Positions 40,047 through 49,703 are shown, numbered from the stretch's first letter. The stretch is DNA of 64,000 nt from Comamonas sp. GB3 AK4-5 (GCF_041320665.1 NZ_CP166730.1:2232001-2296000); one strand, 5' to 3'. The notes: a model not told the origin generated them from the letters alone. Numbers and translations: made by a program.

Positions 40047-40113
40047 ATCAATATGTGAGTATTGATCTCATATATTGAGAGATGTGCCGAAAATCTCAAT
40101 ATTCCATATTGAG
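40047..40113. promoter_or_regulatory. Three inverted repeats, probable operator of the mhpF operon
   Basis: ATCAATA/TATTGAT (40047-40066), TCTCA/TGAGA (40066-40080) and a perfect CTCAATAT-TCC-ATATTGAG (40095-40113) lie in an AT-rich patch 70-140 bp upstream of mhpF. They share the TCAATAT half-site. The IclR-type regulator of the operon is the natural candidate to bind here. The rest of the divergent region (40114-40506) holds the dctA control sites. Confidence 0.65.
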
Positions 40114-40218
40114 TGGAGAAAAATGGAAGAAGCCTTGGGGAGGGCGGTGACGCTGTACGCGAGAAGCTGCTGGTGCGGCCCGGCATGGCCGGCATCTTGT
40201 CCAGTGAGTCGTGGGGCG

Positions 40219-40265
40219 TTCGGTTTTCCGAATATTTGGCGGGTGAGGGGTGACGGAAAACCGTC
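40219..40265. promoter_or_regulatory. Two upstream activator sites for DctD
   Basis: TTCGGTTTTCCGAA (40219-40232) and GACGGAAAACCGTC (40252-40265) are perfect palindromes with a common CGG-N4-CCG core. Their centres are 33 bp apart, three DNA turns, and about 70-105 bp upstream of the sigma-54 promoter, the geometry expected of tandem enhancer sites. DctD, encoded downstream, is the presumed activator. Confidence 0.75.
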
Positions 40266-40329
40266 GATCCTTATGCGAAAAAGTTAGGCGCACATAAGAA
40301 AATCATATGGTTAGCGTGAAAACAAGGGC

Positions 40330-40345
40330 TGGCACGGCATTTGCA
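40330..40345 (+). promoter_or_regulatory. Sigma-54 promoter of dctA
   Basis: TGGCACGGCATTTGCA matches the -24/-12 consensus TGGCACG-N4-TTGCA completely. It lies 160 bp upstream of dctA and downstream of two activator sites, so dctA should depend on RpoN and DctD. Confidence 0.9.
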
Positions 40346-40506
40346 AAAAGACCCTACCCGCCAGCGGCTGCAAGCCGGCTGGTGTGCGAAGCCGGGAGAC
40401 AAGCCGGCCTTCGGCAACTGGCTTGGTCCGTTCGCTGAAGGCGCGGTGCGGTGGGCAGCTCCACCGGTGTGCTTTCCAGTCCGACAACTATTCCAAATAG
40501 ACACGC

Positions 40507-41886
40507 ATGAAACTCAACCGTTTGACCTCGATGGTCCTGATCGCCCTGGTGGCCGGTGTCCTGGTGGGCTATGCCTGCCACCGCCTGGTGCCTGACAGCG
40601 AAGCCGCGCATGATCTGGCTGGCTACTTCACGCTGCTGGCCGACATCTTTCTGCGCATGATCAAGATGATCATCGCGCCGCTGGTGTTCTCCACCTTGGT
40701 GGTGGGCCTGGCCAATATGGGCGATGCCAAGACCGTGGGCCGTATCGGTAGTCGGGCCTTGGGTTGGTTCATCATGGCCTCGTTCTGCTCGCTGGTCATC
40801 GGTCTGGTGCTGGCCAATGTGCTGCAGCCCGGCCACAACCTGGGTGTGCCGCTGCCGCAAAGTGCCGATAGCCTGGGTCTGCAGACTTCTTCGCTGAATC
40901 TGAAGAACTTCATCACCCATGTCTTTCCCAAGAACTTCTTCGAGGCCATGGCCACCAATGAGGTGCTGCAGATTTTGGTGTTTGCACTGTTCTTCGGTAT
41001 TGCGTTGGGCCAGTTGCACCACCAGTCCGCACGCTCGCTGGTCAACACCATGGACGAGGTGGTCCATGTGATGCTCAAGGTCACCGACTATGTGATGCGC
41101 TTCGCCCCGGTGGGCGTGTTTGGCGCCGTGGCCGGTGCCATCACCGTCGAAGGCCTGGGCATGTTGTCGGTGTTCGGCAAATTCATGCTGAGTTTTTATG
41201 TGGCGCTGGCCGTGCTGTGGCTGCTGCTGGTGGGCGCTGGCTACCTGGTGCTGGGCAAGGACGTGTTCCGACTGATCAAGCTGATCCGTGGACCGCTGCT
41301 GGTGGGTTTTTCGACCGCCAGCAGTGAATCGACCTATCCCAAGCTGATGGAGCAGCTCGAGCGCTTCGGCATCAAGCCGCGCGTGACGGCCTTTGTGCTG
41401 CCGCTGGGGTATTCGTTCAACCTGGACGGCTCGATGATCTACACCACCTTTTTGGCGATCTTCATTGCCCAGGCCTACGGCATCGAGATGTCGCTGGCCT
41501 CGCAGGTCACCATGCTGCTGGTGTTGATGGTCTCCAGCAAGGGCATTGCCGGTGTGCCGCGTGCTTCGCTGGTGGTGGTGGCTGCTGTGCTGCCCATGTT
41601 CAATCTGCCCGAGGCCGGCATCTTGCTGATTCTGGGTATCGACCATTTCCTGGACATGGGCCGCACTTTCACCAATGTGCTGGGCAATGCGATTGCCACC
41701 GCCGTGGTGGCCAAGTGGGAAGGTGCCGTCGACCCGAATGCCGCGTTGGCGGATGACGAGGACGAAACCCCGCTGGCAGCGCATGCCGAACCCACGCAGC
41801 CCCTTGCCGCAGCCGAGCCTGTTGCACCTGGCTTGTCTGTGCAGATGGCCAGCGAGGTCGCGCCCGGCCCGCGTCAGCCGTCCTGA
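40507..41886 (+). CDS. dctA: C4-dicarboxylate:proton symporter DctA
   Basis: A 459-residue glutamate/dicarboxylate:cation symporter. Hallmarks are FLRMIKMIIAPLVFSTLV in TM3, FSTASSESTYP (serine-rich reentrant loop), GYSFNLDGSMIY in TM7 and the second reentrant region SKGIAGVPRASLVV. It takes up succinate, fumarate and malate. The C-terminal 45 residues are an Ala/Pro-rich extension beyond the usual end. The ribosome site is weak. Six bases separate it from dctB. Confidence 0.93.
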   Translation: MKLNRLTSMVLIALVAGVLVGYACHRLVPDSEAAHDLAGYFTLLADIFLRMIKMIIAPLVFSTLVVGLANMGDAKTVGRIGSRALGWFIMASFCSLVIGLVLANVLQPGHNLGVPLPQSADSLGLQTSSLNLKNFITHVFPKNFFEAMATNEVLQILVFALFFGIALGQLHHQSARSLVNTMDEVVHVMLKVTDYVMRFAPVGVFGAVAGAITVEGLGMLSVFGKFMLSFYVALAVLWLLLVGAGYLVLGKDVFRLIKLIRGPLLVGFSTASSESTYPKLMEQLERFGIKPRVTAFVLPLGYSFNLDGSMIYTTFLAIFIAQAYGIEMSLASQVTMLLVLMVSSKGIAGVPRASLVVVAAVLPMFNLPEAGILLILGIDHFLDMGRTFTNVLGNAIATAVVAKWEGAVDPNAALADDEDETPLAAHAEPTQPLAAAEPVAPGLSVQMASEVAPGPRQPS

Positions 41887-41892
41887 GCGCGC

Positions 41893-43935
41893 GTGCCTGA
41901 GTCCTTGCACCCCGCCACCGCAGCGCACGAGGCAGCGCCTGAGCCTGCCGCGTCGCTGCTAGCATTGCTTGTGGCACAAGAAACACCTCCTTCTCCTCCC
42001 TGGCGCCGCCGGTTGCGCCGCCTGCTGCTCACCGTGCTGGTACTCGGCCTGATGGCGCTCAGCGGTCTGGCGGCCTTTCAACTGGCCCAGCGCATGGGCC
42101 TGGCCGAGGTGCGGGCCACCGGCATGCACCGGCTGGACCTGTATGCCGCCAGCCTGCAGCGTGAAATTGGCAAATACGCTTTTCTGCCCGGCGTGCTGGA
42201 GCTGGAGTCTGATGTGCAAGGCCTGCTGGCCCCAGCCAGTGACGAGGCCGCACGTGCCAGCTATGCGGCCAAGGTCAACAACTACCTGGAGCAACTCAAC
42301 GAGCGCGCCGGCACGCTGGCCGCCTATGTGATCAATACCCAGGGCCGGGTGGTGGCGGCCAGCAACTGGCGGCGGGCCGACGGTTATTTGGGGGAGGACC
42401 TGTCTTTTCGCCCCTATTTTCTGGATGCCATGCGCAATGGCAGCGGCCGGGTCTTCGGCATAGGCACCACACGTGGTGAGCCTGGTTACTACCTGGCCTC
42501 GGCACTGAGCGACAGCCAGCAAACATTGGGCGTGGCCGTCATCAAGGTCAGCCTGGACCAGTTGGAGCAATCCTGGGCCACGGTGGAAGCGCCGGTGCTG
42601 GTCACTGACGAGCATGGGGTGGCCATTCTCAGCTCGGTGTCAGACTGGAAATTCAGCACCCTGCGCCCGCTGGACGAGGCCGCACGCGCTGCCTTCGAGC
42701 AGTCACAGCAATACAGCCGCCGTGCACTCCAGCCCTTGGGCCTGCAAATTGTGCGTGAGTTGGGCAATGGCGCGCGCCTGGTGCGCCTGGCCCGCAGCGG
42801 GCAGGAGATGGCCACCATGTTCCCCGTCAGCGGTCAGTTTCTGGCGCAGTCGCGCCTGCTGCCCGGCACGCCGTGGACGCTGACCGTGCTCTCCCATTTG
42901 GAGCAGGTGGAGCAAGTGGCGCAAAGCCGTGCGCTGGCTGCGGCCATTGCGGCGGCGTTTTTGTCACTGCTGGCCTTGATGCTCAATGAGCGCCGCCGCC
43001 ACCTGCGTGATCGCCTGGCTGCCCGTGAGGCCCTGCAGTCCGCCAACGATGCGCTGGAGCGCAAGGTGGCTCGGCGTACGGCCGATCTGTCTGCTGCCAA
43101 CCAGCAGCTGCAGGACGAGGTGGCCGAACGCATACGCACCGAGGCCACGCTGCGCGCCGCCCAGGACGAGCTGGTGCAGGCCGGCAAGCTGGCGGTGATA
43201 GGGCAGCTCTCGACCGGCATCGCCCATGAGCTCAACCAGCCGCTGACGGCGCTGCGCACGCTCTCGGGCAACAGCCTGAAGTTTCTGGAGCGCGGCGACA
43301 CCGCCACCACCCGGGTCAATCTGGAGCGCATCTCCCAACTGGCCGACCGCATGGGCCACATCACCGGCCAGCTGCGCAGCTTTGCCCGCAAATCCAGCGG
43401 CGAGCGCCAGCGCGTGCCGCTGGGCCAGGCGCTGGACAACGCGCTGTCCGTGCTGGAGGCGCGCGTACAGCATGGCGGTGTGCAGCTGCGCTTTGACGTG
43501 GCCCGGCCCGAGCCCGTGGCCTGGTGCGACGGCAATCGCATCGAGCAGGTGCTGGTGAACCTGATCCACAACGCGCTCGACGCCATGGAGGGCTGTGAGC
43601 AGCCTTGTCTGGAGGTGCATTGCCGCACCCAGGGCGACCAGGTGCTGCTGTGCGTGCGCGACCATGGCCCCGGCCTGAGCGAGGCCGCGCAGGCCCGCTT
43701 GTTCGAGCCCTTTTTCACCACCAAGGAGCCCGGCGTGGGCCTGGGGCTGGGGTTGCCGCTGTCGGCCGGCATTGTGCGCGACTGCGGAGGCAGTCTGACG
43801 GGGGCCAACCACCCGCAGGGCGGTGCCATCTTCACCCTGGTCTTGCCGCTGGCGCCGCCTGCATCGGCAGCCGCCGTATCCGCTGCACCGGGGGCACCAC
43901 CCACCGAGGGGTTGGATAATGAGCGCCATGAGTGA
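41893..43935 (+). CDS. dctB: Sensor histidine kinase DctB
   Basis: A 680-residue kinase with TM helices at about 44-65 and 348-367 enclosing a double-PAS-type periplasmic sensor. A cytoplasmic coiled coil follows, then the H-box GIAHELNQPLTALR with phospho-His at about 445, then the N-box (HNALDAM), the G1 box (DHGPGLS) and GVGLGLGLPLS. It senses external C4-dicarboxylates, together with DctA, and phosphorylates DctD. GTG start. Its end overlaps dctD by 17 bases. Confidence 0.9.
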   Translation: MPESLHPATAAHEAAPEPAASLLALLVAQETPPSPPWRRRLRRLLLTVLVLGLMALSGLAAFQLAQRMGLAEVRATGMHRLDLYAASLQREIGKYAFLPGVLELESDVQGLLAPASDEAARASYAAKVNNYLEQLNERAGTLAAYVINTQGRVVAASNWRRADGYLGEDLSFRPYFLDAMRNGSGRVFGIGTTRGEPGYYLASALSDSQQTLGVAVIKVSLDQLEQSWATVEAPVLVTDEHGVAILSSVSDWKFSTLRPLDEAARAAFEQSQQYSRRALQPLGLQIVRELGNGARLVRLARSGQEMATMFPVSGQFLAQSRLLPGTPWTLTVLSHLEQVEQVAQSRALAAAIAAAFLSLLALMLNERRRHLRDRLAAREALQSANDALERKVARRTADLSAANQQLQDEVAERIRTEATLRAAQDELVQAGKLAVIGQLSTGIAHELNQPLTALRTLSGNSLKFLERGDTATTRVNLERISQLADRMGHITGQLRSFARKSSGERQRVPLGQALDNALSVLEARVQHGGVQLRFDVARPEPVAWCDGNRIEQVLVNLIHNALDAMEGCEQPCLEVHCRTQGDQVLLCVRDHGPGLSEAAQARLFEPFFTTKEPGVGLGLGLPLSAGIVRDCGGSLTGANHPQGGAIFTLVLPLAPPASAAAVSAAPGAPPTEGLDNERHE

Positions 43936-45292
43936 AGCCTCCATGTCCGATGTGTCCAGCAGCCCGGCGCTGCGCGTGCTGATCATCGAGGACGACCCGG
44001 ACATCGTGCTCGGCTGTGAGCAGGCATTGCAGCTCGAAGGCATTGCCTGCGAGAGCGTGGGCAGTGCCGAGGCCGGCCGCAAGCGGCTGACGCCGGACTA
44101 CCCCGGCATTGTGGTCAGCGACATCCGCTTGCCCAAGCAGGACGGCATGGCGCTGCTGCGTGATCTGATGGCCTTTGATGCCGAGCTGCCCGTGGTGCTG
44201 ATCACCGGCCACGGTGACATCTCCATGGCCGTGCAGGCCATGAAGGACGGCGCGCATGACTTCATCCAGAAGCCTTTTGCGCCGGAGCAACTGGTGGCAG
44301 TGGTGCGCCGCGCCCTGGAGCGCCGCCGCCTGGTGCTGGAAGTGCGTGGGCTGCGTCAGCAGCTGCAGCACAAGGACAGCCTGGAGCAGCAGCTGATTGG
44401 CCGTGCACCCAATATGCAGCAGCTGCGCCAGACCTTGCTGGGCCTGGCCAGCAGCGCGGCCGACGTGTTGATCCACGGTGAGACCGGCACCGGAAAGGAA
44501 CTGGTGGCACGCTGTCTGCACGAGGCCAGCAGCCGCCAGGGTGGCAACTTTGTGGCGGTGAATTGCGGCGGTCTGCCGGACACGCTGTTCGACAGCGAAA
44601 TGTTTGGCAGCGAGGCCGGGGCTTATACCGGCGCGGGCAAGCGGCGTATCGGCAAGATCGAGCATGCCAGCGGCGGCACCTTGTTCCTGGACGAGATCGA
44701 GAGCATGCCCATGGCCATGCAGATCAAGCTGCTGCGCGTGTTGCAGGAGCGTGTGGTGGAGCGCCTGGGCTCCAACCAGCTCATTCCCATCGACTGCCGC
44801 GTGGTGGCTGCCACCAAGGTGGACCTGCTGGAGCTCAGCCGCCAGGGGCTTTTTCGGGCCGACCTGTACTACCGGCTGAACGTTGCCACGCTGGCATTAC
44901 CACCGCTGCGCGAGCGCCGTGAGGACATCCCGCTGCTGTTCGAGCACTTCGCCCTGCAGGCCGCCGCCCGCCACCAGCGCCCGCTGCCGGAGTTGACGGC
45001 GGGCCGCATACAGCAGCTCATGGGCTATGACTGGCCCGGCAATGTGCGTGAGCTGCGCAACGCGGCGGAGCGCCTGGTGCTGGGCATCGAAGCAGGCGGC
45101 CCACCCTTTGGCGCTGCCAGCAGCGACGCTGGCGCCCAACCCCTGGCGCAGAGCGTGGAATCCTTTGAGCGCGCTCTGATCGCCGATGCCTTGCGCCGCC
45201 ACGGCGGCAACCTCACACGTGCGGCCGAGTCGCTGGCCGTGGCCAAGACCACGCTGCACGACAAGGTGCGCAAATATGGCTTGGAGCGCTGA
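43919..45292 (+). CDS. dctD: Sigma-54-dependent response regulator DctD
   Basis: A 457-residue NtrC-family activator. The receiver domain has phospho-Asp at about 68 (VVSDIRLP). The AAA+ domain has Walker A GETGTGKE (about 186), the sigma-54 contact loop as GAYTGA (Tyr replacing the more common Phe) and FLDEIES as Walker B. The C-terminal Fis-type HTH is NLTRAAESLAVAKTTLHDK. It should bind the palindromes at 40219-40265 and activate dctA. Confidence 0.92.
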   Translation: MSAMSEASMSDVSSSPALRVLIIEDDPDIVLGCEQALQLEGIACESVGSAEAGRKRLTPDYPGIVVSDIRLPKQDGMALLRDLMAFDAELPVVLITGHGDISMAVQAMKDGAHDFIQKPFAPEQLVAVVRRALERRRLVLEVRGLRQQLQHKDSLEQQLIGRAPNMQQLRQTLLGLASSAADVLIHGETGTGKELVARCLHEASSRQGGNFVAVNCGGLPDTLFDSEMFGSEAGAYTGAGKRRIGKIEHASGGTLFLDEIESMPMAMQIKLLRVLQERVVERLGSNQLIPIDCRVVAATKVDLLELSRQGLFRADLYYRLNVATLALPPLRERREDIPLLFEHFALQAAARHQRPLPELTAGRIQQLMGYDWPGNVRELRNAAERLVLGIEAGGPPFGAASSDAGAQPLAQSVESFERALIADALRRHGGNLTRAAESLAVAKTTLHDKVRKYGLER

Positions 45293-45502
45293 GCCCGCGC
45301 GGGCAGGCTGCTAATGATTTCAGGAGCTGCCAACGCTGATATAGACTGGATCTCACGGTGTTTTTTTCCGGAAACCCAAGGTATAAAAGCAGCAATAGCT
45401 CATTATTTTGAAGAGCCTCTTCATCTGCCCTGCTGGGGCATTGGCGTTTCTGCGCCGCACGCAGCCCTACCACTACGGTCTACCACTGAAAGGACAACAC
45501 CC

Positions 45503-46423
45503 ATGCGTCGATGCCTGCTCACACTGCTGCTGTCGCTCAGCGCTTCGCTGGGCATGGCTCAGACGCTGAGCCTGACGTTTGACGACGGACTCCATCCCGG
45601 GAAGTTCCCCGAAGCGCCGCTGTGGAACCAGCAGATGCTGGCCAGCCTGAAAGCGGCGGAGGTGAGCGCAATGGTGTTTCCCTCGCTGGTGCGTACCGGT
45701 GGTGAAGCCGGATTGGAGTTGATCCGGGAATGGGGACGGCAGGGCCATGCAGTGGGCAACCACACGGCCAGCCACCACAGCCTGGCATCGGCCCAGGTCT
45801 CGCTGGCGGACTTTATCGCCGACGTGCAACAGGCCGAGGCCAGCTTGCGCAGCATGCCCCGCTGGACATCCATGCTGCGCTTCCCCTATCTCAAGGAGGG
45901 TGACACCCTGGAAAAGCGCGATGGCATGCGCCGCTGGATGCAGTCGGCCGGTTACCGCGCCGCACCGGTGTCCATCGATGCCAGCGACTGGTACTACAAC
46001 CAGATCTACTCGGTGTGGATGGAGTTAGGGCAGGCGGGAAAAGCCGAGCAGGTGAAGGCCGCTTACATTGCCCACCTGCTTGATCGTGGGGCATATTACG
46101 ATGGGCTGGCACGACAGGTGCTGGGCCGCAGCCCGGCGCATGTGTTGCTGCTGCATACCAGCCGCATCAATGCAGCGGCGCTGGCCGACGTGATTGCTGC
46201 CTTTCGCGCACAGGGCTGGACTGTGGTGTCGCCGGAGATGGCGTTCGCCGATCCACTCTATGCAATGCAGCCCGACACTTTGCCCGCGGGGGAGAGTGTG
46301 ATTTGGGCCATGGCCAAGGTCCGGCAGCTGCCTGGCTTGCGCTACCCGGCCGAAGATGCTGTGTATGAAGCGCCAGCGCTTGAGGCACAGGGCCTTTTGC
46401 CTCCGGCATACAAGAAGCCGTAG
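45503..46423 (+). CDS. Exported polysaccharide deacetylase (NodB fold)
   Basis: A 306-residue protein with a signal peptide (CLLTLLLSLSASLGMAQ). LSLTFDDG carries the catalytic Asp pair and GNHTASHH the metal-binding HxxxH, both standard for carbohydrate esterase family 4. It probably removes acetyl groups from a cell-surface or peptidoglycan sugar in the periplasm. ATG 45503 follows AAAGGA. It is a monocistronic gene after dctD. Confidence 0.85.
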   Translation: MRRCLLTLLLSLSASLGMAQTLSLTFDDGLHPGKFPEAPLWNQQMLASLKAAEVSAMVFPSLVRTGGEAGLELIREWGRQGHAVGNHTASHHSLASAQVSLADFIADVQQAEASLRSMPRWTSMLRFPYLKEGDTLEKRDGMRRWMQSAGYRAAPVSIDASDWYYNQIYSVWMELGQAGKAEQVKAAYIAHLLDRGAYYDGLARQVLGRSPAHVLLLHTSRINAAALADVIAAFRAQGWTVVSPEMAFADPLYAMQPDTLPAGESVIWAMAKVRQLPGLRYPAEDAVYEAPALEAQGLLPPAYKKP

Positions 46424-46639
46424 TCTTGGTGTCCGCTGCACTGGTCAGGTGAGCTGATTTGTGCATTCACGGTTGTGGGTGAATCCCCGGCGGTGCGATT
46501 GCGCTCGCAGCGTTTGCCGGGCTTGTGGGGTGATCTTCCAGTGTGAGTGCCTTGGGCAAAGTGAGGCAACTTGCGCAGCGCCACCCGGTAAAGAGTCCGT
46601 TATGCTCTGGCATCACTACCAAGAATCGAACAGTTGGCT

Positions 46640-47071
46640 ATGTCAAATTTAGGAGCGCAAGCGCTTGTTGTGGGCGGCTTACTCAGTGCGATAGCTGCCG
46701 TCGCTCACCTCGCTTGCATCGCCTTGGGCGCGCGTGCTTATAGCTGGATGGGTGCGAGCGAGCGGATGGTGCGCGCTGTCGAGGCCGGCAAACTCCAGCC
46801 AACCCTGGTCACTCTCGCCATCACGGCAGTTCTCTTTCTGTGGGCCGCCTACGCATGGGCTGGCGCTGGTGTCATCGAGCGTCTGCCGCTCACCAAGCTG
46901 GCACTTGTCGTCATTTGCACGGTGTATTTGGGCCGAGCGGTCGCTTTCCCGTTTCTCCGGCCCATGTTCCCAGCCAACTCTCCGCGCTTTTGGCTGGTGT
47001 CGTCTGGCATCTGCTTCGCAATGGGGCTGCTGCACCTGGTCGGTATTGCATCGCTGTGGACAACGCTCTGA
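46640..47071 (+). CDS. Four-helix membrane protein
   Basis: A 143-residue protein with TM helices at about 7-27, 53-75, 83-104 and 121-140. The loop MVRAVEAGKLQPTL is conserved-looking. Short integral membrane proteins like this are common and unassigned. A terminator follows and the ribosome site is weak. Not recognised further. Confidence 0.65.
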   Translation: MSNLGAQALVVGGLLSAIAAVAHLACIALGARAYSWMGASERMVRAVEAGKLQPTLVTLAITAVLFLWAAYAWAGAGVIERLPLTKLALVVICTVYLGRAVAFPFLRPMFPANSPRFWLVSSGICFAMGLLHLVGIASLWTTL

Positions 47072-47136
47072 GCCTCGCTTCTGTGGCTTGACCAAGCCGC
47101 AGCGTGCACAGCGCTATGGCCGGACAGGATGAAGAA

Positions 47137-47155
47137 AACCCGCACAAGGCGGGTT
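47137..47155. terminator. Intrinsic terminator, probably bidirectional
   Basis: AACCCGC (47137-47143) pairs with GCGGGTT (47149-47155) between convergent genes; a TTTTCTTC tract follows on the leftward strand. Confidence 0.7.
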
Positions 47156-47182
47156 GGTGGTTGGGAGCTTTTGGCCCTGCGT

Positions 47183-47476
47183 TTATTTTTTGAAATCCAG
47201 GCCTTGCTTGACGGCGTCTTGCATGCGCTGGTCACGCTCACTGCCCGGCACCGGCTTGCTTAACCTGTCTTCGATTTTGGCGTCGGACTCGACAAAGACT
47301 GGTGGGGCTTCACGCACGATCTGCCCCTTGGGCAGGTAGGAGGGCTGGGCCTGGAAGTAGACAAACAAGATGGCGGCAGTGGTGGCCGCTATCCACAGCT
47401 TTTTGTACTTCCAGCTCAGGCCCAGGCCGGCAACGGCGATGGCAAGGGGCAGGAGGTTGACGAGCAGGGTGCTCAT
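47183..47476 (-). CDS. Small membrane protein partnered with SPFH lipoprotein
   Basis: A 97-residue protein with two TM helices (about 3-20 and 27-43) and a charged C-terminal tail. Its start overlaps the stop of the SPFH gene by 4 bases, so the two are cotranscribed and may form a complex. Not recognised further. Confidence 0.65.
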   Translation of the reverse strand: MSTLLVNLLPLAIAVAGLGLSWKYKKLWIAATTAAILFVYFQAQPSYLPKGQIVREAPPVFVESDAKIEDRLSKPVPGSERDQRMQDAVKQGLDFKK

Positions 47477-48357
47477 TTGCTGATGTTCACCATGGGCACG
47501 CTATCGCCCAGCGTGGTGGTGGGCAGTTGGCCATTCCATTTTTCGATCCAGGCGCGCTCGTTTTCCAGCTTGCGCAGCTGCAGCACGCGGGCGTCGACGG
47601 ACTGGGCCAGCACCGATTGCGACATGGCTTCGGTCTCGGCCTTTTCCTTGTCAATGGCGCGCTGCAGGCGGGCTTCTTGCAGCTCCCGCTCCAGCTGGGC
47701 CTTGGAGATGGCCAGCTGGGCCTCTTCCTTTTGAATGGCCTCGCGGCGTTCGGCTGCCGATTCCTGGGCTTCGGTGATGATCTTGGGGTACTTCAGGTTG
47801 GTAATGCCCACGAAACGCACCGAGAACGGGGTCAGCGTTTCGATGGCCTTGCCGAGTTGCAGGCGCAGGTCTGCATTGATTTTTTCGTTGCTGGAGGCGA
47901 TCTCGCCAATTGACCGCTTGCTCAGATATTCGCGAACCTCGGACTGGATGATCTGGCTGGCGTAGGTGCGGTAGACCTGCTCGTTGGCAATGGTCGAGAT
48001 GTCGCCAGAGACCTGGGTGGGGGCCACCGCATTGAACAGTTCGGCGGTCTTTTTCGGGTTGATGCTCAGCGTGGCGCGGATGCTCACGTCCAGATTCAGC
48101 TTGTCTTCCGGGATGAAGATGGTCATGGCCTCTTCGTAGGCCTTGTCGGAGACATCCAGCAAGACCAGGCGATCACAGTAGGCCCAGCATTGGCTCAGCC
48201 TGAACTTGGAGGTGGGAATCAGGGCTTCCTGGTAGCCGTCCTTGGTCATGATCTTGCCCACATGCGCAGGGGGGACCTCCACCTTCTGGCCGCATGCGGT
48301 CAATGCCAGGACTGCGGCGACTGCGGCCAAACCGTTTTTGTACTTGGTGATTTTCAT
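47473..48357 (-). CDS. SPFH/band 7 domain lipoprotein
   Basis: A 294-residue protein. The N-terminal signal ends LTACGQ (lipobox), then an SPFH domain (about 28-200) and a coiled coil (about 205-265, EEAQLAISKAQLERELQEAR). ATG 48357 is used; upstream starts would mask the lipoprotein signal. Proteins of this type form membrane-associated rings or microdomain scaffolds, here anchored by a lipid in the periplasm. Partner: the small membrane protein downstream. Confidence 0.75.
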   Translation of the reverse strand: MKITKYKNGLAAVAAVLALTACGQKVEVPPAHVGKIMTKDGYQEALIPTSKFRLSQCWAYCDRLVLLDVSDKAYEEAMTIFIPEDKLNLDVSIRATLSINPKKTAELFNAVAPTQVSGDISTIANEQVYRTYASQIIQSEVREYLSKRSIGEIASSNEKINADLRLQLGKAIETLTPFSVRFVGITNLKYPKIITEAQESAAERREAIQKEEAQLAISKAQLERELQEARLQRAIDKEKAETEAMSQSVLAQSVDARVLQLRKLENERAWIEKWNGQLPTTTLGDSVPMVNISK

Positions 48358-48553
48358 AGGGTCTTGCCGCCTCCTTTGCGACCTCTGGGTTGGATGCAAG
48401 CGCACAGGAGCCTGTCACAAGGCCGCTGCCAGGTGCTGCGAAGTGCCGCTAGGGCATACACAGGGCACGTGTGGCTTGTCTGTTTTTCCGGGGCAGACCC
48501 GGTCTGTCGTTTTCTCAGTTCTCTCACCTGCTTTGCCGCAGGCAGAAAGAAAA

Positions 48554-48587
48554 AAGCCCTGTGATGCAAGGCATCGCAGGGCTTTTT
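48554..48587. terminator. Terminator next to tRNA-Thr
   Basis: AAGCCCTG (48554-48561) pairs with CAGGGCTT (48577-48584), with T-runs on both sides. It terminates the leftward tRNA transcript just after the CCA end. Confidence 0.8.
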
Positions 48588-48592
48588 GTTTT

Positions 48593-48668
48593 TGGTGCCG
48601 GAGACATGAATCGAACACGCGACCTTCTCATTACGAATGAGCTGCTCTACCAACTGAGCTACACCGGC
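48593..48668 (-). tRNA. tRNA-Thr (anticodon CGU)
   Basis: 76 bases on the minus strand with encoded CCA. Acceptor GCCGGTG/TCCGGC, D-arm GCTCAGTTGGTAGAGC, anticodon loop TTCGTAA (CGT) and T-loop TTCGATT are all canonical. It reads ACG. Confidence 0.95.
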
Positions 48669-48680
48669 GACAGAGCAAAA

Positions 48681-49703
48681 TTATAGCGCGGTTTTGTCGG
48701 CCTCGGCGTGATACTGCATTACGCGTTCCACTTCGTTCTTGGCGCCCAGGATCACGCTCACGCGTTCATGCAGCTGGGTGGGCTGGATGTCCATGATGCG
48801 CTGGCGGCCGTTGGTGGACAGGCCGCCGGCCTGTTCAATCAGCCAGCTCATGGGGTTGGCCTCATACATCAGGCGTAGCTTGCCGGGCTTTTGTGGCTCG
48901 CGCTTGTCCCAGGGGTACATGAAGATGCCGCCGCGGCACAGGATGCGGTGCACATCGGCCACCATGGCGGCCACCCAGCGCATATTGAAGTCCTTGCCGC
49001 GCGGGCCTTCCTTGCCTTCCAGGCACTCGTCCACATAGCGCTTCATGGGGGCGTCCCAGTGGCGCATATTGCTCATATTGATGGCGAATTCCTTGGTGTC
49101 TTCCGGGATCTTGACGTTTTCCTGGATCAGCACGAAAGAGCCTTGCTCGCGGTCCAGCGTGAACATGGACACACCGTCACCCACGGTGAGCACCAGCGTG
49201 GTCTGCGGGCCGTAGATGCAGTAGCCGGCCGCCACCTGGTGGGTGCCGGGCTGCATAAAGTCTTCCTCGGTCACGCCGGGGTGGCCTTCGGGCTTTTTGA
49301 GCACGCTGAAGATGGTGCCAATCGACATATTGATGTCGATGTTGGACGAGCCGTCCAATGGGTCGAACATCAGCAGGTATTCGCCCTGGGGGTAACGGTT
49401 GGGCACCACGTAGATGCCTTCCATTTCTTCGGAGGCCATGGCCGCCAGGTGACCGCCCCATTCGTTGGCTTCGATCAGGGTTTCGTTGGCGATGATGTCC
49501 AGTTTTTTCTGGACCTCGCCTTGCACGTTCTCGCTACCGGCCGTGCCCATGACTTCACCCAGCTCGCCCTTGTTCACGGCAAAGCTGATGCGCTTGCAGG
49601 CGCGGGCCACCACTTCCAGCAGCAGGCGCAACTGGCCGGGGATCAGGCCGTCCACACGCTGCTGCTCGACCAGATAGCGGGTCAGGCTGATGCTTTTCTT
49701 CAT
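48681..49703 (-). CDS. fbp: Fructose-1,6-bisphosphatase, class 1
   Basis: A 340-residue enzyme of gluconeogenesis. [20 protein letters not shown] is the metal-binding core and [19 protein letters not shown] and [14 protein letters not shown] are conserved substrate-binding segments. AAGGAG lies 7 bases before ATG 49703. It removes phosphate from C1 of fructose 1,6-bisphosphate. Gluconeogenic growth on C4-acids taken up by DctA would need it, although the two are not in an operon. Confidence 0.95.
   Translation of the reverse strand: MKKSISLTRYLVEQQRVDGLIPGQLRLLLEVVARACKRISFAVNKGELGEVMGTAGSENVQGEVQKKLDIIANETLIEANEWGGHLAAMASEEMEGIYVVPNRYPQGEYLLMFDPLDGSSNIDINMSIGTIFSVLKKPEGHPGVTEEDFMQPGTHQVAAGYCIYGPQTTLVLTVGDGVSMFTLDREQGSFVLIQENVKIPEDTKEFAINMSNMRHWDAPMKRYVDECLEGKEGPRGKDFNMRWVAAMVADVHRILCRGGIFMYPWDKREPQKPGKLRLMYEANPMSWLIEQAGGLSTNGRQRIMDIQPTQLHERVSVILGAKNEVERVMQYHAEADKTAL

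Noticed and set aside
46424..46639. Possible regulatory RNA between the deacetylase and membrane-protein genes
   Set aside because: No stable hairpin series or terminator was visible; treated as an ordinary spacer.
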